Source: Clostridia bacterium
GTDB lineage: Bacteria; Bacillota; Clostridia; Christensenellales; CAG-1252
Assembly: GCA_017455385.1 (NCBI GenBank)
Contig: JAFTBD010000018.1
Span: 1 to 26,497 of the forward strand
DNA length: 26,497 bases
Direction of reading: 5' to 3'
The position numbers and the translations under genes are program-made. Positions 6,605 through 15,200 of the stretch are shown here, one piece after another. Under the pieces are notes generated by a model, which was not told the DNA's origin, did no database searches, and was given only the letters and a program-made list of their open reading frames with translations. Numbering within the stretch: the first letter of the stretch is position 1; each line of letters starts with the position of its first letter.

Positions 6605-8446
6605 ATGAAGGTTTTTCGCGGAGGAGGACTGGAACTGCATTTCATCGAGGAGACTTTCTCCGCGGAACGTATCTTGATCCGTGACGATACGTCTCGTTTG
6701 AATTGGGCGAAAGGCAAAGTTTTCGGGCTCCCTTCGGGCAATTGCTTTCTCCTTGAGAAGGATTATTCCTCTCCCGCGTGCTTTCGCGCGAAATTCTTGT
6801 ATTTTTCCGATATTACCACGACGGTGACCGTGGATGAATATGACGGCGCCGTCCGTTTTTCGTATCTTTTCCGTAATGAAGGGAAGAAGGAGGTCACCTT
6901 GGAGAAGGGCGATCTCGGTGTTTCCTTTCCCTTCAATGACACCTTCGACATCCCTTCCGTTACCCTGCGCAGGAGAGTGCATTCTTTCATTCGCACCGAC
7001 GGAGCGACCTATGTCCGTAATGCCCGCGTGTCGGGTGAGCCCGGTGCGGTCTCGCTCATTATGACGAAAGGGGAGTGCTTCTCTTACGGCACGGCGCTGT
7101 CTGCTTTTCGTGTGGATAAAGGGGAACATTCTTTGGAGGTCCCCGCCTTGAAGCTCACGCCCACAGAGACCTACGAATGGGAGTTTCTCCTCTTTACTCA
7201 TCGTGACGAGCGGGACTTTCTCGAGAAAGCAAAAAAATACGGGTTCTTCGTCGCGGAGGCGGATGGTCTCGTCGGTTATGAAGGAGACGTCGTCACCATC
7301 CGATCCGATAGGGCTAAAACGCTCTCCGTACAGGGAAGTGAGATCCCCTTCGTCGACGGTATGGTGTCTTACGCCTTGACGGGGGAGGGAGAGTCTGCCT
7401 TGACGCTCACCGACGGTGACGATATCCGCGTCTTCCGTTCTTTTACCCTCGCGCGGGATCTTTTCGACCGTCGTGTCGATCATCTATTGAAAGTGCGACA
7501 GGTCTTGGGCGGCGACGCGAGAGGCGCCTTTACGGCGTATGACCATACCGCAGGCGCTCCCGTGACGAAATGCGGAGCCGCGCTTGCCGAGACGACTGCT
7601 ATGCCGCTCCTTTTCCTGCTCTCCGAGATCGCTCGCGGCAGAGAGGGTGTGACCCCTGCCGTGGATGCGGCGCTTGCTTATTACGATAAAGCGCAGGATC
7701 TTGCCTCCGTCATCGCGAAGGGCAAGAGGGACGAAGCCGCTTGCTCCGTCTATGCTACCGTCAAGTACGAAGAGTACCTGTATCGCGGAGATGCTGCCGA
7801 TTTGATGGCGAGCGCTATGGCGTTGTCCTCTTTATTCGGTGAGACGGATGCTTGCGTCCCGACTTCGGCGCTTCGCGTGATCGCGTCTCTTCGCAAGGAA
7901 GGGAAAGACCTCGTCGCGGAGGAGCTCACCGAGCGAATGATCTCGGCGGCGGATAGGATCATCGCGAACGGAAATAAATACGACGACCGCATGGCGTTCT
8001 CCCCGCTGAGGGTATGCGGAGCGCTCTTCCTCTTGTCCGACGTATATCTCTTGACCGGGAAGGAATACTACCTGATGAATGCGAGAGAGCATTTCCTGCG
8101 GGTCGAGGCTTTTTTCGCCGCGTCCGGCGACTATCGCACGAATGAACTGCCGACGCTCATGGCGAAAGACGACCGCGGTCTTCTGTATGAAATGTCTCCG
8201 ACCGTCGATGCCGTGCTTTTCGCGCTCGCCCTCGAGCGGTATGCTTGTTGCACGGGGGATGATGACGTCAAAATGAAGGCGCGAAACGTCCTAACGTCAC
8301 TCTTGACCCTCTTCGCGCAAGACGGCAGCGCGCGGCGCGGTGTCCCTTGTCCCGATTCGGTAAATGACAAGGCGCCCACGGTCGAGATTTCTTGGGCCGA
8401 AGACGTTATTTTATATTTGATTAACTTGCTATTTGAGCGTGAGTAA
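6605..8446 (+). CDS. Unknown 613-residue protein, beta N-terminus with helical-toroid-like C-terminus
   Basis: The ATG at 6605 follows the previous TAA directly (zero gap) and has no clear Shine-Dalgarno site, so translation is probably coupled to the transglutaminase-like gene. There is no signal peptide or membrane span, so it is likely cytoplasmic. Residues about 1-230 look like a beta-sandwich (FSYLFRNEGKKEVTLEKGDL; GVSFPFNDTFD). From about 290 onward the protein is built of paired helices (LASAMALSSLFG-like segments; YLINLLFERE at the end). This two-part layout resembles six-hairpin glycosidase-like proteins, and the FPFND segment recalls some such families, but I cannot identify catalytic residues and assign no reaction. 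It is the last gene before the transketolase promoter; no terminator is evident between them. Confidence 0.8.
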   Translation: MKVFRGGGLELHFIEETFSAERILIRDDTSRLNWAKGKVFGLPSGNCFLLEKDYSSPACFRAKFLYFSDITTTVTVDEYDGAVRFSYLFRNEGKKEVTLEKGDLGVSFPFNDTFDIPSVTLRRRVHSFIRTDGATYVRNARVSGEPGAVSLIMTKGECFSYGTALSAFRVDKGEHSLEVPALKLTPTETYEWEFLLFTHRDERDFLEKAKKYGFFVAEADGLVGYEGDVVTIRSDRAKTLSVQGSEIPFVDGMVSYALTGEGESALTLTDGDDIRVFRSFTLARDLFDRRVDHLLKVRQVLGGDARGAFTAYDHTAGAPVTKCGAALAETTAMPLLFLLSEIARGREGVTPAVDAALAYYDKAQDLASVIAKGKRDEAACSVYATVKYEEYLYRGDAADLMASAMALSSLFGETDACVPTSALRVIASLRKEGKDLVAEELTERMISAADRIIANGNKYDDRMAFSPLRVCGALFLLSDVYLLTGKEYYLMNAREHFLRVEAFFAASGDYRTNELPTLMAKDDRGLLYEMSPTVDAVLFALALERYACCTGDDDVKMKARNVLTSLLTLFAQDGSARRGVPCPDSVNDKAPTVEISWAEDVILYLINLLFERE

Positions 8447-8454
8447 ATTATAAT
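8426..8454 (+). promoter_or_regulatory. Promoter of the transketolase genes
   Basis: TTGCTA (8426-8431, 4 of 6 matches), a 17-bp spacer and a perfect TATAAT (8449-8454). The start is expected near 8461, with the GGGAGG Shine-Dalgarno site just before ATG 8477. It overlaps the 3' end of the preceding gene, so read-through from the pilin operon is also possible. Confidence 0.65.
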
Positions 8455-8476
8455 TAAAACCAGGGAGGGCACAGAT

Positions 8477-9349
8477 ATGTCACTTACGAAAGAGCAATGG
8501 GTAGCCTTAGAGAAGAAAGCCTCGTACCTCAGGCATAAAACGGCTGAAGTATGCGTATGGGCGAAGGGTGCGCACATCGGCGGCGCATACAGCAGTGCGG
8601 ATGTTCTTACCGCGCTTTATTATAATGTTATGAATTACAGCAAGGATAATTACCTTGACGAAGATCGTGACAGACTGATCATCAGCAAAGGGCACGCGGG
8701 TGTTATCACCGCTCCCATCTTGGCGGATCTCGGCATCGTGGATGAGAGCCTCCTCCCGACCTACAATCAGACGGGTTCCCCCTTCGGCGTCCACCTCGAC
8801 AAGAGAAAGGTCCCCGGACTGGAAGCCTCTACGGGTTCCCTCGGACACGGGCTTTCCATCGGTCTCGGACTCGCGATGGCGGCGCGCCTTCGCAAGAAGG
8901 ATTATTTCACCTACGTTCTCCTCGGCGACGGCGAGTGCGACGAGGGTAGCATTTGGGAGGCGGCGATGAGCGTTTCTCACTTCAAAGTCACGAACCTCAT
9001 CACCATCGTGGATCGCAACCAATGCATGATCGACGGTCGCACCGAGGATGTGATGAAGCTGGAGCCTTTCGCGGATAAGTGGCGCGCATTCGGCTTCGAC
9101 GTCGTGGAAGTGGACGGTCATAATATCGACGCCATCATCACCGCGCTCAATGCGGCGAAAGCGAATACGTCGGACAAGCCTATCGTCATCATCCTGAATA
9201 CCTTCAAGGGGGAGGGCGTCGGCTTTATGAAAGATAATTACAAGTGGCACTACGGCACCTTGAATGAGGAACAGCTCGCGGAAGCATTCCGTGACCTCGA
9301 CGCCTACGAGGCGGTGCGTATCGCGAGAGCGGAGAAGGAGGGCAAGTAA
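8477..9349 (+). CDS. tkt: Transketolase, N-terminal subunit (split enzyme)
   Basis: A 290-residue thiamine-pyrophosphate-binding half of a two-subunit transketolase, which moves two-carbon ketol units in the non-oxidative pentose phosphate pathway. Diagnostic segments are SKGHAG, GSLGHGLSIGLGLAMA and the TPP/Mg motif GDGECDEGS (starting at G150), ending in IVDRNQ (Asn181). The length fits the usual split N-subunit. The ATG is preceded by GGGAGG. The stop (TAA 9347-9349) abuts the C-subunit start, consistent with stoichiometric expression. Relatives act on modified sugars, so the exact substrate is not certain, but the lack of a neighbouring sugar-catabolism gene favours the housekeeping role. 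Confidence 0.95.
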   Translation: MSLTKEQWVALEKKASYLRHKTAEVCVWAKGAHIGGAYSSADVLTALYYNVMNYSKDNYLDEDRDRLIISKGHAGVITAPILADLGIVDESLLPTYNQTGSPFGVHLDKRKVPGLEASTGSLGHGLSIGLGLAMAARLRKKDYFTYVLLGDGECDEGSIWEAAMSVSHFKVTNLITIVDRNQCMIDGRTEDVMKLEPFADKWRAFGFDVVEVDGHNIDAIITALNAAKANTSDKPIVIILNTFKGEGVGFMKDNYKWHYGTLNEEQLAEAFRDLDAYEAVRIARAEKEGK

Positions 9350-10312
9350 ATGAAAGAATTCGTTGTGATCAATGATGAAGCAAGAAGTACGACCGAGGCT
9401 TTCGGTAAGGCGCTTACCGAGCTCGCGGACGTGCATCAGGACGTTTGTGCTCTTTCCGCTGACCTCGCCGGTTCCGTGAAGGTCACTTTGATGCAGAAGA
9501 AGTATCCGGAGCGCGTCTTCGACGTGGGTATCGCGGAGCAGAATATGATGAGCATGGCGGCGGGTCTCGCCCTCGGTGGGTTGGTGCCTTTCGCGGCGAC
9601 TTTCTCCGTTTTCGCATCTCTGCGTGATCTCGATCAGCTCCATACCGACGTTTGCTATCAGAATGCGAATGTGAAGATCTTAGGCTCCCATGGCGGCACC
9701 TCGTTCTCGCAGGCAGGCAGCACTCATCATGCGCTTGAGGATATCGCCGCGCTTCGCGGTATGGCGAATCTCACCATCATCTGTCCCGCGGACTACATCG
9801 AGACCCAGCTCGCCACCAAGGCGGCGTACGAGACCTACGGACCTATCTATATCCGTATCAACCGCGGCACGGACTACGACGTATACAATACCTACGACTA
9901 CGGCTTCGAGATCGGCAAGGCGGTCCGTATGACCGAAGGCACCGACTTCACCGTCATCGCTTGCGGCAGTATGGTACATCAGGCGCTTTTGGCGGCTGAG
10001 TCGCTGAAAACGAAGGGCATCTCGCTCCGCGTCGTAAATATGCATACCATCAAGCCCATCGATAGGGATGAGATCCTGAAGGCGATGAAGGAGACCGGTG
10101 GTATCATCACGGCGGAGGACCATAATGTCATCGGCGCGCTCGGCAGCGCGGTGGCGGAGGTCATCGCGGAGAATGGCGGCGTCAAGGCGTTCAAGCGTCT
10201 CGGCGTTCCCGACGAGTTCTCCATCATCGGTGCGCGCAAAGACATTCTCGCGCACTATGAGATCGATGCCGCCGGCATTGAGAAAAACGTGCTTGAGCTC
10301 CTCGGCAAATAA
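9350..10312 (+). CDS. tkt: Transketolase, C-terminal subunit (split enzyme)
   Basis: A 320-residue partner subunit carrying the pyrimidine-binding and C-terminal domains. FDVGIAEQNMMSMAAGLA contains the catalytic Glu that activates the TPP aminopyrimidine. HGGTSFSQAGSTHHALEDIA and the C-terminal LRVVNMHTIKPID segment are typical of the transketolase/DXS/pyruvate dehydrogenase E1-beta fold. It starts immediately after the N-subunit stop, with GGAGG-like purines inside the upstream coding end serving as ribosome-binding site. The complete active site forms only at the interface with the N-subunit. The gene ends in a strong terminator, closing a two-gene unit. Confidence 0.95.
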   Translation: MKEFVVINDEARSTTEAFGKALTELADVHQDVCALSADLAGSVKVTLMQKKYPERVFDVGIAEQNMMSMAAGLALGGLVPFAATFSVFASLRDLDQLHTDVCYQNANVKILGSHGGTSFSQAGSTHHALEDIAALRGMANLTIICPADYIETQLATKAAYETYGPIYIRINRGTDYDVYNTYDYGFEIGKAVRMTEGTDFTVIACGSMVHQALLAAESLKTKGISLRVVNMHTIKPIDRDEILKAMKETGGIITAEDHNVIGALGSAVAEVIAENGGVKAFKRLGVPDEFSIIGARKDILAHYEIDAAGIEKNVLELLGK

Positions 10313-10331
10313 TCCTGTTTTTCAGCAAGTT

Positions 10332-10361
10332 GGCGCGTTCTCGTAACGCGCCTTTTTTTTT
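10332..10361 (+). terminator. Rho-independent terminator after the transketolase genes
   Basis: GGCGCGTT (10332-10339) pairs with AACGCGCC (10345-10352) around a 5-nt loop, followed by nine T residues. Confidence 0.95.
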
Positions 10362-10407
10362 ATCCTGTTTCGGTTTCGTCTAAGCTCTTTTTGTCAATAA
10401 TCCGCGT

Positions 10408-11286
10408 ATGAGCATTTCGGCTTGGATATTGGAGAGACTTTTCACATTGAGCGGCGCCTCGAAGCCGACCTCCCCGAAGCGGTTTTATAAGGCGCTTCGC
10501 AAGAATGCCATCGTCTATAAGCGCGGGGAAGGGCGCAAGGCGTGCCTTTGCGGTGTGAAAGTGGAGTCAGGCGTGTATTGCGGGATGCGGTATTACGTCT
10601 TCGTCCCGAAACAGGTGGACGCCACGACATCCGTCTTGTATTTGCATGGAAGCGGCTATATCCACTCGCACCGCGCCGTGCAGGAGAGAATGGCGGCGAC
10701 CATCGCGAAGAATACCCATCTCAAAGTGTATTTCCCCATTTATCCGAAACTTCCCGTCAGCACGGCACTCCCTTGCCACGCGGTCTTGAATAATTTCTGC
10801 ACCTTCTTATTGAAGAAAGGCGGTGTCCTGCCCGTAGGGGACAGTAGCGGCGCTTCCCTTTGTCTGGCGCTTACCGCGGAGAGACGGGAGCTCACGACGG
10901 CTGTGGCGATCTCCCCGTGGCTGGACCTTCGACTGGGTGCGGAGGAAGAAGAAATGCGTCTTAAAGATAAAATGCTTTGCCCCGATAGACTGCGGTACGT
11001 TGCGCGTCTGTGGGCGTACGATCTTCCGTATGAGGACGTGCGGCTGAGCCCGATCAACGGCGACTATTCGGGCAAGAAAGTGTGGGTGTTCGTCGGCTCG
11101 AAAGAGATACTCTGTCCCGCGGCGCGTCGATTCTCGGAGCGGAACCGAGCGGGGAACGTCGAAGTGATCGTCGGGGAAGGGATGCAACACGTCTATCCTC
11201 TGATGCCCACACCGGAGGGAAAGCAGGCACGGAGTCGAATATGCGATATTATCTCCGAAGCGGTGTATAAGAGAGGGTCGCGATGA
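10408..11286 (+). CDS. Alpha/beta hydrolase, hormone-sensitive-lipase-like esterase
   Basis: A 292-residue probable cytoplasmic esterase. The oxyanion motif HGSGY starts at H80 (HGGGY in most relatives), the nucleophile elbow is GDSSG with Ser146, and His261 lies in MQHVYPL. The acid position, normally Asp in a G-x-x-D-x-L motif, reads GSKEIL, so Glu233 probably replaces it. Substrate unknown. No Shine-Dalgarno site precedes ATG 10408. An AATAAT box ends 6 nt before it, the same geometry as the leaderless genes here, but a good -35 is missing. An alternative TTG start at 10447 has GGAGAG 10 nt upstream and would lose no catalytic motif. The 3' end overlaps the next gene by 4 nt. Confidence 0.88.
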   Translation: MSISAWILERLFTLSGASKPTSPKRFYKALRKNAIVYKRGEGRKACLCGVKVESGVYCGMRYYVFVPKQVDATTSVLYLHGSGYIHSHRAVQERMAATIAKNTHLKVYFPIYPKLPVSTALPCHAVLNNFCTFLLKKGGVLPVGDSSGASLCLALTAERRELTTAVAISPWLDLRLGAEEEEMRLKDKMLCPDRLRYVARLWAYDLPYEDVRLSPINGDYSGKKVWVFVGSKEILCPAARRFSERNRAGNVEVIVGEGMQHVYPLMPTPEGKQARSRICDIISEAVYKRGSR

Positions 11287-12134
11287 GGTGGTACGTCGTC
11301 TTTTTCGCATTGATATGCGTTCTCATCGTGACGGCGTCGATATGCGCGGACCCCTCTTTCATCAGTCTTTTCGAGGAGAACGCACAAGTGTCAGCAGGGA
11401 TATCGGCAGGGGAGAAACGTTTTCCGGAGATCGTGCTCGAAACCCCGCAAGCAAGGGACTCCAAAACGGCGTCCGAGCCTGCCTGCAAGGGGTTCGATGA
11501 GGAGTCGGAATCAATTGTCGAGTCTAATAACGAGGTCACGGAAGAGGATGAAACAGAGGAGATCGAAGATACGATATTTCTTCGCGGCGGCGAGTATACG
11601 GAGGAGCTCGTGAAAGGCTTTCCGTCGGAGGTGATCCGCGCCGTGGATCGGAAGATGTCCGCTTCTCAAGGAGAAAAGAAGGATATCCTGCTATTTGCTG
11701 CGTCAGGCGGAATGGCCCCGCTGAAGGATCCGCTGAAGGAGAGGGAACTTGCGTACGTTTTCTCCGAGATCATTCGTTCGTATATGCGTTCGCTGTCGGT
11801 CGGCGCGGAACTGACGGAGGTGCGCTTTGCGGCGGAAGAAGGGAGACTTCGAGTCGAAATGAGGGTAAATGTCTCTGTCGATGGGCTCGGCAAGAAGTGT
11901 CTTTCCGCAGGCTTGCCGCCGACAGCGGTCTTTCGTTTGTGCGGAGATCTTTTGTTGAAAAATTCAGAAATATCCGTTAATAGCGAAGATATTTTATTGG
12001 AATGCGAGACCTATCGGATCGCACAGCCTTTGCTCCTGTTCGCGTGCAACTGTGTCCTCCATATGGACGATCCGCAGAAGGCTGTCGCCGAGGTGATAAA
12101 AAACGTTTTTGTGAACGCGGGAATTTATCGGTAA
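11283..12134 (+). CDS. Unknown exported or membrane-anchored protein
   Basis: A 283-residue protein overlapping the esterase stop as ATGA (11283-11286), so probably translationally coupled to it. The first 22 residues form a signal peptide or anchor (MRWYVVFFALICVLIVTASI). A very acidic linker follows (about 70-95, many Glu). From about 130 there is a compact domain with a helix (YVFSEIIRSYMRSLSV) and paired strands (LTEVRFAAEEGRLRVEMRVN), which could be a small extracytoplasmic ligand-binding fold. I recognise no family. It carries five cysteines after the signal segment. The coupling suggests a shared pathway with the esterase, but nothing in the sequence says which. Confidence 0.78.
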   Translation: MRWYVVFFALICVLIVTASICADPSFISLFEENAQVSAGISAGEKRFPEIVLETPQARDSKTASEPACKGFDEESESIVESNNEVTEEDETEEIEDTIFLRGGEYTEELVKGFPSEVIRAVDRKMSASQGEKKDILLFAASGGMAPLKDPLKERELAYVFSEIIRSYMRSLSVGAELTEVRFAAEEGRLRVEMRVNVSVDGLGKKCLSAGLPPTAVFRLCGDLLLKNSEISVNSEDILLECETYRIAQPLLLFACNCVLHMDDPQKAVAEVIKNVFVNAGIYR

Positions 12135-12138
12135 AGTA

Positions 12139-12167
12139 TTGCACGCGCGCGCAATCTATGGTATTAT
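12139..12167 (+). promoter_or_regulatory. Promoter of the giant surface-protein gene
   Basis: TTGCAC (12139-12144), a 17-bp spacer and TATTAT (12162-12167), with an extended -10 TG. The start is expected near 12174, giving a leader of about 27 nt that contains GGGAG (12190-12194) ahead of ATG 12201. The spacer contains a short CG-alternating run. Confidence 0.75.
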
Positions 12168-12200
12168 AAATGTGTATAATTACAATAACGGGAGTGCATA

Positions 12201-15200
12201 ATGCGCGCGACACATACATATAAGCGTTACGTTTATTACTTGTTACCTATCATCCTGTTTACTGTCTTGCTGTTCGGCTTGGTCGTGTCTCTTTCTCCTG
12301 CGCAGGCTGCCGAGAGTTTTTCTTATATCACAGCAGACATCACGTATGACGGGACGCCGGATGCGATGACCGTCCTTCCGAATACCGGCACGGAGATCCC
12401 GTCTTCCTTGGTATATAGGGGTGGCGACGCATACAATTATTCTTTCAAGTTATTTCGCAGTTCCGACGGCTCCGATTGGTCGGCTTGCCCGCCCGAGCTT
12501 GCGTCTTCTTTCGCGCTTTATTATGTGGGAGAGCCTTCCGCGCCTACCGCTGTCGGCAGTCACACCATTCAGGTGAGACCCACCGAGGGCGTCGCAGGAT
12601 ATAAGTATATCAACGGATCCGGAGATCCCACCGCCGTCAGGGCAGGGGAGCCCATCGCGGAGGCGACATTCTCCATCGTGCCCGAGAACGTATCTTTATT
12701 CGTTCCCGCTTTGGATGAAGTCGCATCCCCGACTCGTTCCGCGTCGCTGTACGACAGTATTACAAACGGTGCGAAGGTCATTCTCGGCGGGACACTTCTG
12801 ACGAAAGACACCCACTACTCCCTTTCGCTCGATCGGCTCGATACGGGCGTCTTCACGCCTACGGTCGCCATCGACGTTTCGGGCGTATATCGTTTGAACG
12901 TTACTTTCGATGACGCGCCCGAGCTGACCGAAGCGCTTTCCCGTACCTGCTTGACGCGTGAGGGCTTGGATCCCTATGTTCTTCGCCGTGAATTCACGGT
13001 CTCCGATCCCTCGACGGAGCTTTCTCTGAATAAAACATCCATTTACGTTGACGACACGACGACCGAGATCACCTTGAGCGCCGCGCCTTCCGTTTCGTAT
13101 GCCACCGCAGTTTATAAGAAAACAAATTCCGCCGATACTACGTTCTATAGCTTTGTTCGTTCGGAAGGCACGCATCGTTATTCGGGCTTTGCGGCAGGGC
13201 AGTACATCTATCGCGTTACATACGGCGCTGACGACGACGCTCATGGTATGAAGAGCGGCGACGTCGTGGATCTTCCCTTCACGGTGAGAGAGATCCCTTA
13301 TTCCGTGAGCTTCCGCGTCAACGGAGACTACGACCTGACTTCCGTCATCGTCGATAATTCTGCCGGCGGCGACACGGTGTTTTTCTTGGTCACATCATTC
13401 GCCATCACGGACGGCTCGGCGGATGCGAATGTGTTCATGAACGTGGCGGAGCAGAAATACGAGACGACTTACTATAAATACAGCAACGGCACGTGGGGCT
13501 CTTCCATGACAGGCGTCGGCAAATACAAGGTGCGCGTCGCCTTGAAATCGGGCATCGAGAATGCCGTGCAGATCGGCAATTATTCCATCGATCCGAGTAC
13601 GATCTTGATCGAGAAGGACATCTCAGTTATTGCGGGCGGTCTCCGTGTCAAGCCCGTGAATGACGACGCTGTCTTCATCTTTACCGGTTCGCCCATCGAG
13701 CCGCTGAAATTCGTCACCCTCTCGAATGAGCCGATCGATCCCGTCTTGATCGACGGCAAATATACAGTGAAGTATTATAATGAAGCGGGGCTTGAAGTCG
13801 CTGTGCAAGCGGTCGGGCATTACACCTTCGCGGTCACGTTCGACGATGACGTGGACGACCTCAACGTCTTGGCAGGTTATGTCTATTGCGGAGCGTTCGA
13901 CGTTCGTTATGCTTCTTTCGGCGTAGCATATGAGAATGGCACCGTCACCGCATTGGCGGAAGACGTGCAGGGTCCTCTCCCTCTGACGAAAGGGACGGAC
14001 TACGACCTCATTTATTATTCCGTCTCGAACGGCGACCTTTTCCATAAGCTCGGCGACGCAAACGTCACGCCTCAGCCGACCGAGGTCGGCACTTATGCGG
14101 CGATGATCGTCTTTAAGGTGCCGTACGTGAAGTATAACGTGAAGGCGTCGGACGTTGCCGTTTACCATTTCGCGAATAACGAGACGAAGGCGACCATCCT
14201 TATCGACGCCACCAAGTTGGACCTGACCTATGACGGCGGTGTGAAGTTGCCTCCCGTCACTTTCACCCAAGCGGGCGTTGCCATCACTCCCGTTGAGGGC
14301 GTGGATTATTCCGTCGATTATTTCTATAAAGACGGCGGAGATTACCTTCCGTGCGGCTATCCCGTCTATGCCGGCACCTATAAGTGTCTCGTTACCTTCT
14401 TGCGTAGCGATCCGGGGCAGGAGGGCGTGATACGCGCCGTGTATGAGAAGCAAGTCTTCGTCATCAAGGCTCGCTCCGTCAAAGTGACTCGTAAGGACAA
14501 GAATGATTTCGTATATGACGGTGAGTCCAAGGACGTTTCCGTAGAGCTTCGCGTGAATGACAGACCTTATGCAGGCGATCATACCTTCGCCTATACGCTC
14601 GACGCGACGCCCGTTGCGGAGCCCACGAACGTAGGCACGTACGCTGCGACGCTCGCGCTGGATTTCGGTGCGGACCCGCATGCCGCCGACCTTGTCAGAA
14701 GCTATTCGTTGTCGAATTCCGCCTTCTTTTTAACGATCAAGGCGTTGGAGCTGGAGGTGCGTTACACTGCGCCTACGGGCTATGACACGATGTATTCCGG
14801 TTCCGCCTTTGCCATTGACGTCAAATATATCGTCAAGAAGGGGAAATACGCTTCCGATGCTCCCATCTCTGCGGTGGCGCTCAATGACGCGTCCAAGACG
14901 CTCGGATGTCCGGGCGGATATTTGGATATCTCCGAGAACGTGACCTATTTATTGGATCGCTCATCTCCCGATCCCGTATCACCGATAAACCCCGGACTTT
15001 ATTTTTGTTGCGTCAAAGCGCAGAATAGCAACGTCGCTTTGATCGGTGCTTCGGCTTGCGATCAGGAAGGCGTCGTGATCGCTGATGTCGCGTCCCTCGT
15101 CGACGGGAAAGCCTATTTATCCTTCACGATCACTCCGTGCAAGGTGAATGTGGAATTCGATCTCACGGATGACCTCTTCTATACGGGAGAGGCGAAGGGC

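Noticed and set aside
12145..12156. CG-alternating run in the promoter spacer of the giant gene
   Set aside because: Short and within a spacer of normal length; no evidence that it does more than fill the promoter.
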